NCBI GenBank assembly: GCA_051000345.1
Contig: JBPCOJ010000136.1
Location: forward strand, 1 to 7,552
Direction of reading: 5' to 3'
Length of the DNA: 7,552 nt
Source: JBHENC01 sp051000345
GTDB taxonomy: Bacteria; Acidobacteriota; Blastocatellia; Pyrinomonadales; Pyrinomonadaceae
The notes beneath the pieces were generated by a model, which was given only the letters and a program-made list of their open reading frames with translations, was not told the DNA's origin and searched no databases. Shown here in pieces: positions 7,015-7,552 of the stretch (position 1 is the stretch's first letter; the number at the start of each line of letters is the position of its first letter). A program made the translations under genes and the position numbers.

Positions 7015-7552
7015 CGTCTAACGCTCTCTTCCAGCATTCTCTGCGCCGCTTCTTTCGCTTCCTCTAATGTGCTGACGCGCCCGTCGAGTTGCATTTCGTA
7101 AACGGCCTTTAAGATTTTTCCGAACAGCGGTGAAGGTTCCAAGCCCATTTCCTGTAAGTGTCTGCCCATTAAAATCTCTGCGGGCGCGTGTTGTGAGACT
7201 TCTAATTCCCTCGCACGCTCGATAAACCATTCCTGCGCTTCCGAGCCATACCACTTTTCAGGCGGAACCCAATCGGCGTTGCGTCCCAGAGAATCCGCCT
7301 TCGCCACGCGGTAAAGCAAATCCAATTCGCAGCGGCGCGCTAATCTACGAAATGCGCCGTCGCCGATCTCTTCGCGCTTTTTATAAAACTCGCCCGGCTT
7401 CAAATGAGCGCGCACTAAGGCGATAACCTGCGCGCGCACATCGTAACCATCCATCGTATAAACATTCAAGCGTTCAAGAAAGCTTTCCGTAGGCGCAACT
7501 CCTGCTTCCTCGTGGCCGCGCGAGCGTATGCGTCCTTCGATAAATTCAGTCG
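7011..7552 (-). CDS. CCA tRNA nucleotidyltransferase-type protein, C-terminal part
   Basis: The frame is open to the window edge, so only the last 179 residues are seen and the true start lies beyond 7552. A TTG at 7467-7469 is internal, since homologous-looking sequence continues upstream of it. The visible part matches the HD-domain half of CCA-adding/poly(A) polymerase family proteins. It has GRIRSRGHEE (with His13 of the fragment), FLERLNV, VRAHLKPGEFYKKRE (His49), DGAFRRLARRCELDLLYRVAKADSLGRN (65-91), then a C-terminal helical stretch with MGRHLQEMGLEP (128-139) and a closing EEAKEAAQRM. The nucleotidyltransferase domain is not in the window, so CCA addition is inferred. The gene converges with the toxin remnant, with 27 bases between them and no terminator visible. 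Confidence 0.85.
   Translation of the reverse strand, partial: TEFIEGRIRSRGHEEAGVAPTESFLERLNVYTMDGYDVRAQVIALVRAHLKPGEFYKKREEIGDGAFRRLARRCELDLLYRVAKADSLGRNADWVPPEKWYGSEAQEWFIERARELEVSQHAPAEILMGRHLQEMGLEPSPLFGKILKAVYEMQLDGRVSTLEEAKEAAQRMLEESVRR

Noticed and set aside
6893..7021. Alternative 42-codon frame starting MNELRV just before the toxin remnant
   Set aside because: The frame starting at 6897 gives clear RelE-like ends on both sides and a classical ATGA overlap. The 6893 frame gives no recognisable sequence and runs over the stop of the convergent gene.
7011..7469. A complete 152-residue gene starting at TTG 7469
   Set aside because: The same frame continues to the window edge with sequence that fits the HD-domain family (GRIRSRGHEE and on), so the TTG is an internal Leu codon.

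Overview
The window carries a compact run of metabolic genes followed by a short, AT-richer patch of small accessory genes. The protein styles (a cyanobacterial-type GlpX bisphosphatase, a YEGT-type acyl-CoA dehydrogenase, an AguB/AguA pair, a CCA-enzyme HD domain and small cyanobacteria-like proteins) look most like an environmental Acidobacteriota of the Blastocatellia/Pyrinomonadales kind. That placement is an impression from remembered protein families, not a search result.

Layout. Positions 71-2435, read on the minus strand, look like one transcription unit: a glpX-type class II fructose-1,6-bisphosphatase, then a DUF2085 membrane protein, then an unrecognised multi-pass membrane protein with a Pro/Gly-rich tail. 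The last two overlap by four bases (ATGA). A separate minus-strand acyl-CoA dehydrogenase (2726-3958) ends at a good intrinsic terminator. Diverging from it on the plus strand is a two-gene putrescine module: N-carbamoylputrescine amidase (4124-5032) and agmatine deiminase (5069-6127). Together they would convert agmatine to putrescine. No arginine decarboxylase is present here to make the agmatine.

From 6128 to about 7010 the base composition drops (40% GC at 6181-6240 and 33% at 6541-6600, against 63% at 5881-5940). This patch holds two unrecognised small proteins, one basic and one acidic, then an antitoxin-like gene with a strong Shine-Dalgarno site. Directly behind the antitoxin, overlapping by ATGA, lies a 28-codon remnant that joins the first residues of a RelE/ParE-type toxin to the last residues of the same kind of toxin. 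The central core is missing, so this appears to be an internally deleted toxin with its antitoxin retained. This is the most notable observation in the window.

The right edge holds the C-terminal part of a CCA tRNA nucleotidyltransferase-type protein on the minus strand, whose N-terminus lies outside the window. Two genes (4124 and 6183) have an extended -10 promoter element placed so that transcription would begin at or just before the ATG, which suggests leaderless messages. I saw no rRNA, tRNA, CRISPR array, transposase or other clearly undescribed system.
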